Source: Streptomyces scopuliridis RB72 (GTDB lineage: Bacteria; Actinomycetota; Actinomycetes; Streptomycetales; Streptomycetaceae). Taken from it: a stretch of DNA of 64,000 bases. The notes below the pieces were generated by a model. The model saw nothing but the letters and a program-made list of their open reading frames with translations. It ran no database searches and had not been told where the DNA came from. How positions within the stretch are numbered: the stretch's first letter is position 1; each line of letters starts with the position of its first letter. The DNA is taken from positions 62,001 through 126,000 of the forward strand of contig NZ_JOEI01000013.1 in assembly GCF_000718095.1 (NCBI RefSeq), written 5' to 3'. Of this stretch, positions 18,266 through 25,323 are shown one piece after another. The translations under genes and the position numbers were made by a program.

Positions 18266-19039
18266 TTAGTTCGCGCTTTTGATGGTGATCTTCCCGTTGC
18301 TGGTGCGGGCCTTCAGGACATGGGCGCTGCTCTTGTCCGTCCGTACGCCGACATCGACCGAGCCGTTGTCGGTCGATGTGGTCACCGCGTAGGAGGTGTC
18401 CGAGCTGGGCAGATCGATGTCGATCCGCCCGTTGTCCGTGGTGGTGTCCACGCTGTCCGGCACGGCGGTGAGCCCGAGCCGGATGGCGCCATTGCTCGAC
18501 TTCGCGGCCACGGTCTTGGCGGAGACGTCCTCCGTCGTGATCCCTCCGTTGTCGCTCTCCAGGTCGAGCGGCCCGCTGGAGTCCCGTACCGTCAGCGCGC
18601 CGTTGTCCGACGTCAGTTTCAGCGCGGTGGTGAACCCGGTGGCGGTGACCCGCCCGTTGTCGCCCTTCAGCGTCACCGCCACCCCGCGCGGCACCTTCAC
18701 CTTGTGCAGCGACTCGCAATTGCTCGCGACCGCCTTGCACTTCACCTTGAGCGTGAGCGTGTTGTCCGTCATCTTCCAGCTGGCGTTGGGCCCGCTCCCC
18801 ATGAACACCCAGCCGGCGACCTGCCGGGTCACCTCGACGTCCTTCACATCGGCGGGGACGAGTTCGACCGCCGCGTTCCCGGTGTCGACCGTCAGCGTCC
18901 TCCCTTTGAAGGGGAACGACTTGGTCTCGACGGGGGCGTCGGAGGCGTCCGCGCTGCCGCACCCGCTGACGGTGAGTGCGATGAGCACGGCTCCGCCGGC
19001 GGCGAGAAGCGTACGAGAGCGGTGATGGCGTGCGGCCAC
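18266..19039 (-). CDS. DUF4097-type lipoprotein with repeated TDNG motif
   Basis: This 257-residue protein has a lipoprotein signal: basic start AARHHRSRTLL, hydrophobic stretch, and lipobox LTVSGC with the cysteine near residue 28. The mature part is a right-handed beta-solenoid-like DUF4097 domain built from short strands, each turn carrying an S/TDNG or SSNG corner (KGDNGRVTATG, TSDNGALTVRD, ESDNGGITTED, SSNGAIRLG, TDNGRIDID, STDNGSVDV, TSNGKITIKS). The start is GTG at 19039 with GGGGG nine bases upstream. The function is unknown; it is an envelope protein, probably anchored on the outer face of the membrane. It lies 72 bp upstream of the coiled-coil gene on the same strand. Confidence 0.85.
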   Translation of the reverse strand: MAARHHRSRTLLAAGGAVLIALTVSGCGSADASDAPVETKSFPFKGRTLTVDTGNAAVELVPADVKDVEVTRQVAGWVFMGSGPNASWKMTDNTLTLKVKCKAVASNCESLHKVKVPRGVAVTLKGDNGRVTATGFTTALKLTSDNGALTVRDSSGPLDLESDNGGITTEDVSAKTVAAKSSNGAIRLGLTAVPDSVDTTTDNGRIDIDLPSSDTSYAVTTSTDNGSVDVGVRTDKSSAHVLKARTSNGKITIKSAN

Positions 19040-19286
19040 GGTGATCGTCCCCCAGAGAGTCCTGTAGTGCCGTCGGAGCCCGCCGGCCGATATCTCCCGG
19101 CGCGTCCTGGCTGTGCTGCGTCCTGGCTGTCCCACCACCGTACGAACGGAGACCGCCGAAGCCGATCCGGCCGCCCACCGTCTCCGTGGTGGGGATACCC
19201 CCCGTACGCCGCGCGCTCCGGTACCGCGCCCGGGATACGGTTTGCGGTTCCGCCCGGTGGGCCATGTACGCTGTTGCCTCATCCAC

Positions 19287-19361
19287 GGGTGCGTAGCTCA
19301 GGGGTAGAGCGCTGCTCTTACAAAGCAGATGTCGGCGGTTCGAAACCGTCCGCGCCCACCA
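19287..19361 (+). tRNA. tRNA-Val (anticodon TAC)
   Basis: Acceptor arm GGGTGCG pairs with CGCGCCC (one G-U pair). The D arm is GCTC-AGGGGTA-GAGC. The anticodon stem CTGCT/AGCAG encloses the loop CTTACAA, giving anticodon TAC at 19319-19321. The T arm has GGCGG-TTCGAAA-CCGTC. The discriminator A is followed by a genome-encoded CCA (19359-19361). No overlapping coding frame is supported. Confidence 0.97.
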
Positions 19362-19448
19362 GTAACACGTCACCGGCCCCGGCCGGTCAGGACGAACGCG
19401 GACGAAGGGTCCGATCGCCGTGTGCCAGTCGCTGAAGCGGTCCGTCGC

Positions 19449-19958
19449 GTGAGTACGAGAGCCGGGGTTCTCGTACGGCCGCTGACCGCCGCGCACGCCG
19501 CTCAGGTGCTGGCGATCTACCAGGCGGGCATCGAGGAGGGCAACGCGACCTTCGAGACGGCCGCCCCCTCCTGGGACGCGTTCGACGCGGGGAAACTGGC
19601 CGAACACCGCTTCGTGGCGCTGGCGCCGGACGGCGAACGGGTGCTGGGCTGGGTCGCCGTTGCCAAGGTGTCCGGGCGGTCCGCCTACGCCGGGGTGGTC
19701 GAGCATTCCATCTATGTCCGCCCCGAGGCCCGTGGCCAGGGGGTCGCACGCTCACTGCTCGACGCGCTGATCGCCTCGACCGAGGCGGCCGGGATCTGGA
19801 CCATCCAGGCCGGCATCTTCCCCGAGAACGCCGCGAGTCTGGTGCTGCACCAGCGCGCGGGGTTCCGGATCATCGGCACCCGCGAGCGCGTCGGCCGTCA
19901 TCACGGGGTCTGGCGGGACGTACAGCTCATCGAGCGCCGCAGCCCCATGGTCAGCTAG
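19449..19958 (+). CDS. GNAT family N-acetyltransferase (phosphinothricin acetyltransferase-like)
   Basis: This 169-residue acetyl-CoA-dependent transferase has the family start VRPLTAAHAAQVLAIYQAGI, then GNATFETAAPSWDAFDAG, and the acetyl-CoA pyrophosphate-binding loop VRPEARGQGVARSLLDALIA. The end HQRAGFRIIGTRERVGRHHG matches the PAT/Bar/YncA subfamily that acetylates amino-acid-like amines such as phosphinothricin or methionine derivatives. The GTG start at 19449 gives the standard family length; the ribosome site is weak. The stop TAG is part of a CTAGGTCCTGTCC repeat, so the C-terminal residues (SPMVS) may be where the repeat joined. Confidence 0.88.
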   Translation: MSTRAGVLVRPLTAAHAAQVLAIYQAGIEEGNATFETAAPSWDAFDAGKLAEHRFVALAPDGERVLGWVAVAKVSGRSAYAGVVEHSIYVRPEARGQGVARSLLDALIASTEAAGIWTIQAGIFPENAASLVLHQRAGFRIIGTRERVGRHHGVWRDVQLIERRSPMVS

Positions 19959-19967
19959 GTCCTGTCC

Positions 19968-20066
19968 TCGTACAAAAAGATCGACGGTGATCCTCAGGGC
20001 GTCTACGGACCGCACACCCGGCAGGCCCTGGAGGCCGATACCCGGGGTACCGGTCGCCGCCACTGA
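19968..20066 (+). pseudogene. Detached 3' end of a peptidoglycan-binding (PG_binding_1) gene
   Basis: Immediately after a CTAGGTCCTGTCC repeat the + strand reads in one frame SYKKIDGDPQGVYGPHTRQA, then LEADTRGTGRRH and a TGA stop at 20064-20066. GVYGPHTRQALEAD is the typical end of a Streptomyces peptidoglycan-binding domain. There is no start codon or upstream domain. The missing upstream part is found at 31.1-31.9 kb on the opposite strand, cut at the same repeat. It is therefore a gene fragment, not an expressed gene. Confidence 0.8.
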
Positions 20067-20070
20067 CCCG

Positions 20071-20093
20071 CTTTGTATAATGACGAAACAAAG
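20071..20093 (+). promoter_or_regulatory. TATAAT box inside a CTTTGT-N11-ACAAAG inverted repeat
   Basis: A consensus -10 hexamer TATAAT (20076-20081), rare in this GC-rich sequence, is embedded in a perfect 6-bp inverted repeat with an 11-base spacer. It lies 129 bp upstream of the HAD gene ATG. The arrangement suggests a repressor operator over a promoter, but no clear -35 is visible. Confidence 0.45.
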
Positions 20094-20209
20094 TGGTTCC
20101 GCCCGTTCCCCCTGACCGACGGGCGGAGCCACTTGTCTCGCCCGTCCCGCTTGCCCTGCCTGTCCCGCTTGCCTCGCATGTCTCCGCTCACGCGCTCTGG
20201 AGTCCGCCG

Positions 20210-20884
20210 ATGACGGCCACCGCTTCCACCACGACGTCCGTCCTGACCGCCCGCGCCCTCCTGCTCGACATGGACGGCACTCTCGTCAACTCCGACGCCT
20301 CCGTGGAGCGCTGCTGGCGCCTCTGGGCGAGCGAGCACGGCCTGGACCCCGAGGAAGTCCTCAAGGTCGTCCACGGCCGCCAGGGGTACGCCACGATGGC
20401 CGTCCTGCTCCCGGACCGCCCCATGGAGCAGAACTACGCCGACAACCGCGTCATGCTCGCCCAGGAGACCGCCGACACCGAGGGCGTCGTCCCGATCCCC
20501 GGCGCCCCGGCCTTCCTGTCCGCCATCGCCGAACTCCCGCACGCCCTGGTCACGTCGGCGGACGTCGCCCTGTCCGACGCCCGTATGACGGCGGCGGCCC
20601 TCCCGATGCCCAGGACCCGCGTCACCGCCGAGAACGTCACCGCAAGCAAGCCCCACCCGGAGGGCTTCCTCCTGGGCGCGTCGACTCTGGGCTTCGCGCC
20701 GGAGGACTGCGTGGTCTTCGAGGACTCCGAGGCCGGCATCGAGGCGGCACGGGCGGCGGGCATGCGCGTGGTGGGCGTGGGCCCGCGAGCGAGGGCGATG
20801 TCCCCGGACGCGCATGTCGAGGACCTCACCCAACTGCGGGTGGAGGCACTGCCGACGGGCGAGATCGCGCTGCGCTTCAGCTGA
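20210..20884 (+). CDS. HAD-IA family sugar-phosphatase-like hydrolase
   Basis: This 224-residue phosphatase has motif I ALLLDMDGTLVNSDASVERC, a C1 cap helix region, motif II at PHALVTSADVAL, motif III lysine in NVTASKPHPEGFLLGA, and motif IV VVFEDSEAGIEAARAAGM. That set is typical of YfbT/GPP1-like sugar or glycerol phosphatases. The ATG at 20210 has GGAG eight bases upstream; the longer frame from 20093 reads through Pro/Ala-rich non-coding sequence. The substrate is unknown. It stands alone between a gene fragment and an ABC ATPase. Confidence 0.9.
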   Translation: MTATASTTTSVLTARALLLDMDGTLVNSDASVERCWRLWASEHGLDPEEVLKVVHGRQGYATMAVLLPDRPMEQNYADNRVMLAQETADTEGVVPIPGAPAFLSAIAELPHALVTSADVALSDARMTAAALPMPRTRVTAENVTASKPHPEGFLLGASTLGFAPEDCVVFEDSEAGIEAARAAGMRVVGVGPRARAMSPDAHVEDLTQLRVEALPTGEIALRFS

Positions 20885-20895
20885 TCCGGCGGTCC

Positions 20896-20970
20896 GTACA
20901 TCCCCGGGATGACGGGCCCGGACAGGTACATCCGCGGGGTGACGCCCGGATCGCGTACCCCTTCTAGGTT
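20896..20970 (+). promoter_or_regulatory. Paired GTACATCC repeats and -10 box upstream of the ABC ATPase
   Basis: Two sites, 20896-20914 and 20926-20944, share GTACATCCSCGGGRTGACG and are exactly 30 bp apart (about three helical turns). Each is internally palindromic (CATCC-N3-GGRTG). TAGGTT at 20965-20970 lies six bases from the ATG at 20977, the layout of a leaderless promoter. The pair is likely an activator or repressor site. Confidence 0.5.
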
Positions 20971-20976
20971 CGTGCC

Positions 20977-21687
20977 ATGACTACTGATCACGCCAGTTCG
21001 CAGCGGGTCGTCGTGCGGCTGGACGGTGTACGCAAGGAGTACGGCGACACGAAGGCCCTGGACGGCATGTCGCTGGAGATCCGCGCGGGAGACGCGGTCG
21101 CCGTGATGGGGCCGTCCGGCTGCGGCAAGTCCACCCTGCTCAACATGGTCGCCGGTCTGGACCGGCCGGCCTCGGGCACGGTCGAGGTCAACGGCCAGGA
21201 TCTGGGAGAGCTGAACGAGACCGGACTCGCCCTCTTCCGGCGCCGCCACATCGGCATGATCTTCCAGTTCTTCAACCTGCTCGACGATCTGCCGGCGCTG
21301 GACAACGTGGCGCTGGCCGGGCAGCTGACCGGGACCTCGGCCCGGCAAGCGCGCCGCCGCGCACTGGAACTCCTCGACGAACTCGGCGTCGCCGGCCGCA
21401 AGGACACCTACCCGGCGGCCCTGAGCGGCGGGGAGCGTCAGCGGGTCGCCGTCGCCAGGGCACTGATGAACCGTCCGGCCCTGCTACTGGCCGACGAGCC
21501 GACCGGCGCCCTGGACAGCCGCTCGGGCGAGCAGGTGATGGATCTGCTGATAGATCTCAACCAGATCGGCCAGACCCTGTTGATCGTCACCCATGATCCG
21601 CAGCTGGCCACGCGCTGCGCCGGCCGTCTGATCGAGGTCGCCGACGGCCGGGTGGCCCGCGAGAGCACGCGGGAGCCGTCCGCGTGA
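20977..21687 (+). CDS. ABC transporter ATP-binding protein, MacB/LolD type
   Basis: This 236-residue ATPase has Walker A MGPSGCGKSTLL near residue 45, a Q-loop in IGMIFQFFNLLDDLPALDNV, signature LSGGERQRVAVARAL, Walker B ALLLADEPTGALDS, and an H-loop TLLIVTHD. The FFNLLDDLPALDNV context is characteristic of the MacB/LolD/FtsE group that partners FtsX-like permeases. No such permease follows; the next gene faces it. It may therefore serve a permease encoded elsewhere. Translation is probably leaderless, since the only upstream signal is the -10 box six bases away. Confidence 0.9.
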   Translation: MTTDHASSQRVVVRLDGVRKEYGDTKALDGMSLEIRAGDAVAVMGPSGCGKSTLLNMVAGLDRPASGTVEVNGQDLGELNETGLALFRRRHIGMIFQFFNLLDDLPALDNVALAGQLTGTSARQARRRALELLDELGVAGRKDTYPAALSGGERQRVAVARALMNRPALLLADEPTGALDSRSGEQVMDLLIDLNQIGQTLLIVTHDPQLATRCAGRLIEVADGRVARESTREPSA

Positions 21688-21694
21688 GCTGAAC

Positions 21695-22432
21695 TCACTC
21701 CTCCCGGTGCAGCCGCCCCCGCGCCACCAGTTCGAGCACCACGCTCACCGCCACCGCCTGCACCGCCATCAGCGCCACCAGGACGAACAGTTGGACCGCC
21801 CCCGCCAGCACCGGTGACGCGCCGCCCAGCAGCATGCCCACGAACGCGCCCGGCAGCGTCACGAGCCCCACCGTCCGCGTCTGATCGAGCCCCGGCAGCA
21901 GCGCGTCCGCCGCGGCCGGTCTCGCCACCTCCATCCGGGCATCACGCTCCAGCAGCCCCAGGGCGAGCCCCGCCTCGACCTCTCCGCGTCGCGCGTGCAG
22001 TTCGTCGAGCGCCCGCCGGCCGCCCAGGACCGTCGCGGTGAGCGCGCCGCCGATGAGGATGCCGGTGATGGGGATGACGGCGATGCCCTTGGCCGGCACG
22101 ACCCCCGTGAGCAGCAGCGCGGTCATGACGGGCGCCACCCCCGCCCCGATCGGCACGGCCGCCCACCACCAGGTCCTGTTGCCGGTGACCCGGCGGCCGG
22201 CGGTCCGTACGGCGACGGCGTACATGAGGGCGACAAAACCCAGCAGCGGCGGTACGGCGCCGACCACCCAGCCGATCACCAGGGAGACCACGCCGAGCTG
22301 GACGGCGGCCCTGACCCCCGCGACGGCGATCTCGCGGGCCCGGCCCAGATGGGCGAGCGCGGCCACCGCCACGGCCACGATCAGCAGCGCGCCGAGTACG
22401 ACCCCGAACGTGATATCGACCCGCAGCAGCAC
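21695..22432 (-). CDS. UPF0014/FetB-like ABC transporter permease
   Basis: This 245-residue membrane protein has about seven hydrophobic segments and the strong family signature VTLPGAFVGMLLGGASPVLA near residues 188-208. E. coli FetB pairs with the ATPase FetA in iron export. The neighbouring ATPase is convergent and only seven bases away at the stops. It is therefore not in an operon with this permease, and it looks MacB-like rather than FetA-like. The start is GTG at 22432 (LLRVDITFGVVLGALLIVA). Whether the two work together is open. Confidence 0.88.
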   Translation of the reverse strand: MLLRVDITFGVVLGALLIVAVAVAALAHLGRAREIAVAGVRAAVQLGVVSLVIGWVVGAVPPLLGFVALMYAVAVRTAGRRVTGNRTWWWAAVPIGAGVAPVMTALLLTGVVPAKGIAVIPITGILIGGALTATVLGGRRALDELHARRGEVEAGLALGLLERDARMEVARPAAADALLPGLDQTRTVGLVTLPGAFVGMLLGGASPVLAGAVQLFVLVALMAVQAVAVSVVLELVARGRLHREE

Positions 22433-22726
22433 GGGCCCACCCTATGCCGCGCCCGGTGGCCCCCCGACGTACCGTCCCGCGCCGATCTCACCAACCTCGC
22501 CCGGATAGAACACATTTGCCCACCCCTCAGGAAGAGACGATTCCGCTGACCCCCTTGATGTGACGTGCTCATGTCGTCACTCTGTTACCTGAAGCCCACC
22601 TTCCGGAAACCCACCACGACCACGATGGCGGCCGGGCCCACGGCCCCGCACGGTCCAGCCCCCCACGGCTCCACTCGCACTGCTCGCACGGTCTCGTCAG
22701 GTTCCCCCCACTCCAAGGGAGTTCAC

Positions 22727-23380
22727 ATGTCCGGTGTCTACGCGCGTCGAATGTCCCGTGCCGGCGTCCTCGCCGCCACGGCCGCCCTCGCCGCCGCCAC
22801 CACGCTGCTCACCGCGCCCACGGCGCAGGCCGCCATGCCCACCCCGGTCAGCGCCGCCACAGCGCGCAGCTACCTCAGCCAGCTGACCGTTCAGGCGGAA
22901 GGTTCCTCCAGCGGTTACAGCCGCGACCTGTTCCCGCACTGGATCACCCAGTCCGGCACCTGCAACACCCGTGAGGTCGTGCTCAAGCGCGACGGTTCGA
23001 ACGTCCAGCAGGACTCCAGCTGTGCCGCCGTCAGCGGTACCTGGTACTCCGAGTACGACGGCGCCACCTGGAGCGCCGCGTCCGACGTGGACATCGACCA
23101 CATGGTGCCGCTCTCCGAGGCCTGGAAGTCGGGCGCGAACAGCTGGTCCACGGCGCAGCGCCAGGCGTTCGCCAACGACCTGACCCGTCCGCAGCTCATC
23201 GCCGTCACGGACAATGTGAACCAGTCCAAGGGCGACAAGGACCCGGCCGTGTGGATGCCGCCGCGCGCCGCGTACAAGTGCACCTACGTCCGCGCCTGGG
23301 TGCAGGTGAAGTACTACTACAACCTGAAGGTCGACTCCGCCGAGAAGAGCGCGCTCCAGAGCACCCTGAACGGCTGCTGA
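22727..23380 (+). CDS. Secreted HNH-family nuclease (DUF1524-like)
   Basis: This 217-residue precursor has a signal peptide at about residues 1-37 (RRMSRAGVLAATAALAAATT, cut near AQAA). The catalytic region holds DVDIDHMVPLSEAWKSGANS and later LIAVTDNVNQSKGDKDPAVW, the conserved His-Asn/Lys pattern of secreted Streptomyces HNH nucleases. Four cysteines probably form disulfides. The ATG at 22727 follows AAGGGAG. It is likely an extracellular, nonspecific DNA/RNA degrading enzyme for nutrient use. It has its own upstream region of almost 300 bp in which I see no recognisable regulatory motif. Confidence 0.9.
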   Translation: MSGVYARRMSRAGVLAATAALAAATTLLTAPTAQAAMPTPVSAATARSYLSQLTVQAEGSSSGYSRDLFPHWITQSGTCNTREVVLKRDGSNVQQDSSCAAVSGTWYSEYDGATWSAASDVDIDHMVPLSEAWKSGANSWSTAQRQAFANDLTRPQLIAVTDNVNQSKGDKDPAVWMPPRAAYKCTYVRAWVQVKYYYNLKVDSAEKSALQSTLNGC

Positions 23381-23465
23381 GCAACCACTTCCCCGGTCCC
23401 ACGGGTCCCTCCCGTCGACTCCGTACGGTCGTTCCGTACCGTACGGGGCGACGGAGGAGGCTTTT

Positions 23466-25193
23466 ATGACCCGGCTGCGCCTGGGACCACTGCTGCGCTA
23501 CGTCGACGGGGACGGCGGCGGCACCGCGACCGTATGGGTCGAGGCCGACCGCCCGTCCACGGCGGAGGTCCGCTGCGGGGACGGCGCGTACGGCACCTCG
23601 CGTACGTTCCGGATCGCCGGCCACCACTACGCGCTGATCCCGGTGACCGGTCTGACCCCCGGCACCGACACCCCGTACGAAGTGCTGCTCGACGACCGCC
23701 GCGTCTGGCCGCCCGAGGACTCCCGGTTCCCGCCGAGCACGATCCGCACCCCCGCCGTCCCCGACCCCGAACTGCGGGTGTCCTTCGGCTCCTGCCGCTG
23801 GGCGTCACCGCCGCACGACGAGCCCGACCCGATCGGACCGGACGCGCTCGACACCCTGGCCACCCGGATCGCGGGCGATCCCGCCGCCGCGCGGCCCGAC
23901 GTCCTGCTGCTCCTGGGCGACCAGGTGTACGCGGACGAGACGTCGAAGGCGACCCGGCGGAGGCTGGCCGAACGCCGTGATCTGAGCGAGCCGCCGGGCG
24001 CGGAGGTCGCGGACTACGAGGAGTACACCCACCTCTACGACGAGTCCTGGAGCGACCCCGCCGTACGGTGGCTGCTCTCCACCGTCCCCAGTTGCATGAT
24101 CTTCGACGACCACGATCTGATCGACGACTGGAACACCAGCGCCTCCTGGCTGGCCGACATGCGGGCGAAGCCATGGTGGCAGGAGCGGGTGCTCGGCGGC
24201 CTGATGTCGTACTGGGTCTATCAGCACCTCGGCAATCTCTCCCCCGGCGAACTGGCGGCGGACAAGCTGTACGCGTCGGTACGCGCGGAGCCCGACGGCA
24301 CGGAGCTGCTGCGGCGCTTCGCCTCCGAGGCCGACCGCGATCCGGCGTGCGCGCGCTGGAGTTACCGGCGCGACTTCGGGCGCACGCGGCTCGTGATGGT
24401 CGACTCCCGCGCCGCCCGGGTGCTGGCGGAGAGGGACCGCGCGATGCTGGACGAGGCCGAGGCGCGCTGGGTACGCGACCAGGTACTGGACGGCCGGCGC
24501 ACGGAGGACAGGGGCGCGGCCGGCGGGGGCCCCGGCGGTCCGCCCGGACGCGGACCGTACGACCATCTTCTGATCGGCACCTCACTGCCCTGGCTGCTGC
24601 CGCCCTTCATCCATGACGTGGAGTCCTGGGACTCCGCCCTCTGCGGCGGCGAACGCGGCCCCCGCTGGGCGCGGTTCGGCGAGCGGCTGCGCAGGGCCGC
24701 CGATCTGGAGCACTGGGCCGCCTTCCCCGACTCCTTCGAGGAGCTGGCGGCGCTGATCGCGGAGGCGGGCAGTGGCCCCGACGCCCCGGCGACGGTGTGC
24801 GTACTGTCCGGCGATGTGCATCACGCGTATGTGGCCGAGCCCTCCTGGACGGCGGGCGACGGCCCGGACGCGCGGATCGTGCAGCTGACCTGCTCGCCCG
24901 TGCACAACTCCGTCCCCGGCTATATGAAGCTGGGCTTCCGCTTCAGCTGGAGCGGACCGGCCCGGCGGCTGGGGCATGCGCTGATCCGGCATGGACGGGT
25001 CGCCCGGTCATCCGTCAACTGGCGCAAAACGGGCGGTCCCTGGTTCGGTAATCAGCTGATGACCCTGACGCTGCGCGGCCGTTCCGCCGATCTGCGACTG
25101 GAACAGGCCCGCGCGCGCGGGCGCGCCCCGGAGGCCGGCCCGACGCCCGGCGCGGAGCTGGTGACCGTACAGGAACGGTCTCTGACGCCCTGA
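23466..25193 (+). CDS. PhoD-like metallophosphatase, cytoplasmic type
   Basis: This 575-residue protein has an N-terminal beta-sandwich (about 1-105: TATVWVEADRPSTAEVRCGD) and a calcineurin-like PhoD core. The metal ligand motifs are RVSFGSCRW, LLLLGDQVYADE (about 147-158), CMIFDDHDLIDDWN (about 210-223) and CVLSGDVHHAY (about 445-455). No twin-arginine signal peptide is present, unlike secreted PhoD, so the protein is probably cytosolic and its substrate is a phosphodiester or phosphomonoester inside the cell. GGAGGAGG lies right before the ATG. Two CCGTACGG palindromes precede the gene (about 23422-23448). Confidence 0.88.
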   Translation: MTRLRLGPLLRYVDGDGGGTATVWVEADRPSTAEVRCGDGAYGTSRTFRIAGHHYALIPVTGLTPGTDTPYEVLLDDRRVWPPEDSRFPPSTIRTPAVPDPELRVSFGSCRWASPPHDEPDPIGPDALDTLATRIAGDPAAARPDVLLLLGDQVYADETSKATRRRLAERRDLSEPPGAEVADYEEYTHLYDESWSDPAVRWLLSTVPSCMIFDDHDLIDDWNTSASWLADMRAKPWWQERVLGGLMSYWVYQHLGNLSPGELAADKLYASVRAEPDGTELLRRFASEADRDPACARWSYRRDFGRTRLVMVDSRAARVLAERDRAMLDEAEARWVRDQVLDGRRTEDRGAAGGGPGGPPGRGPYDHLLIGTSLPWLLPPFIHDVESWDSALCGGERGPRWARFGERLRRAADLEHWAAFPDSFEELAALIAEAGSGPDAPATVCVLSGDVHHAYVAEPSWTAGDGPDARIVQLTCSPVHNSVPGYMKLGFRFSWSGPARRLGHALIRHGRVARSSVNWRKTGGPWFGNQLMTLTLRGRSADLRLEQARARGRAPEAGPTPGAELVTVQERSLTP

Positions 25194-25323
25194 CGGCGCG
25201 CCTGACCAGCCCGGTCGCGCTCCTGACGGCGGCTTCCTCGCCTCCGACAACGTTGCCGTGATCATTCCCACACGGCGTGATCCTTCACCCAAGGGTTCGA
25301 ACTCGCCATGCACGAGCGGCATG

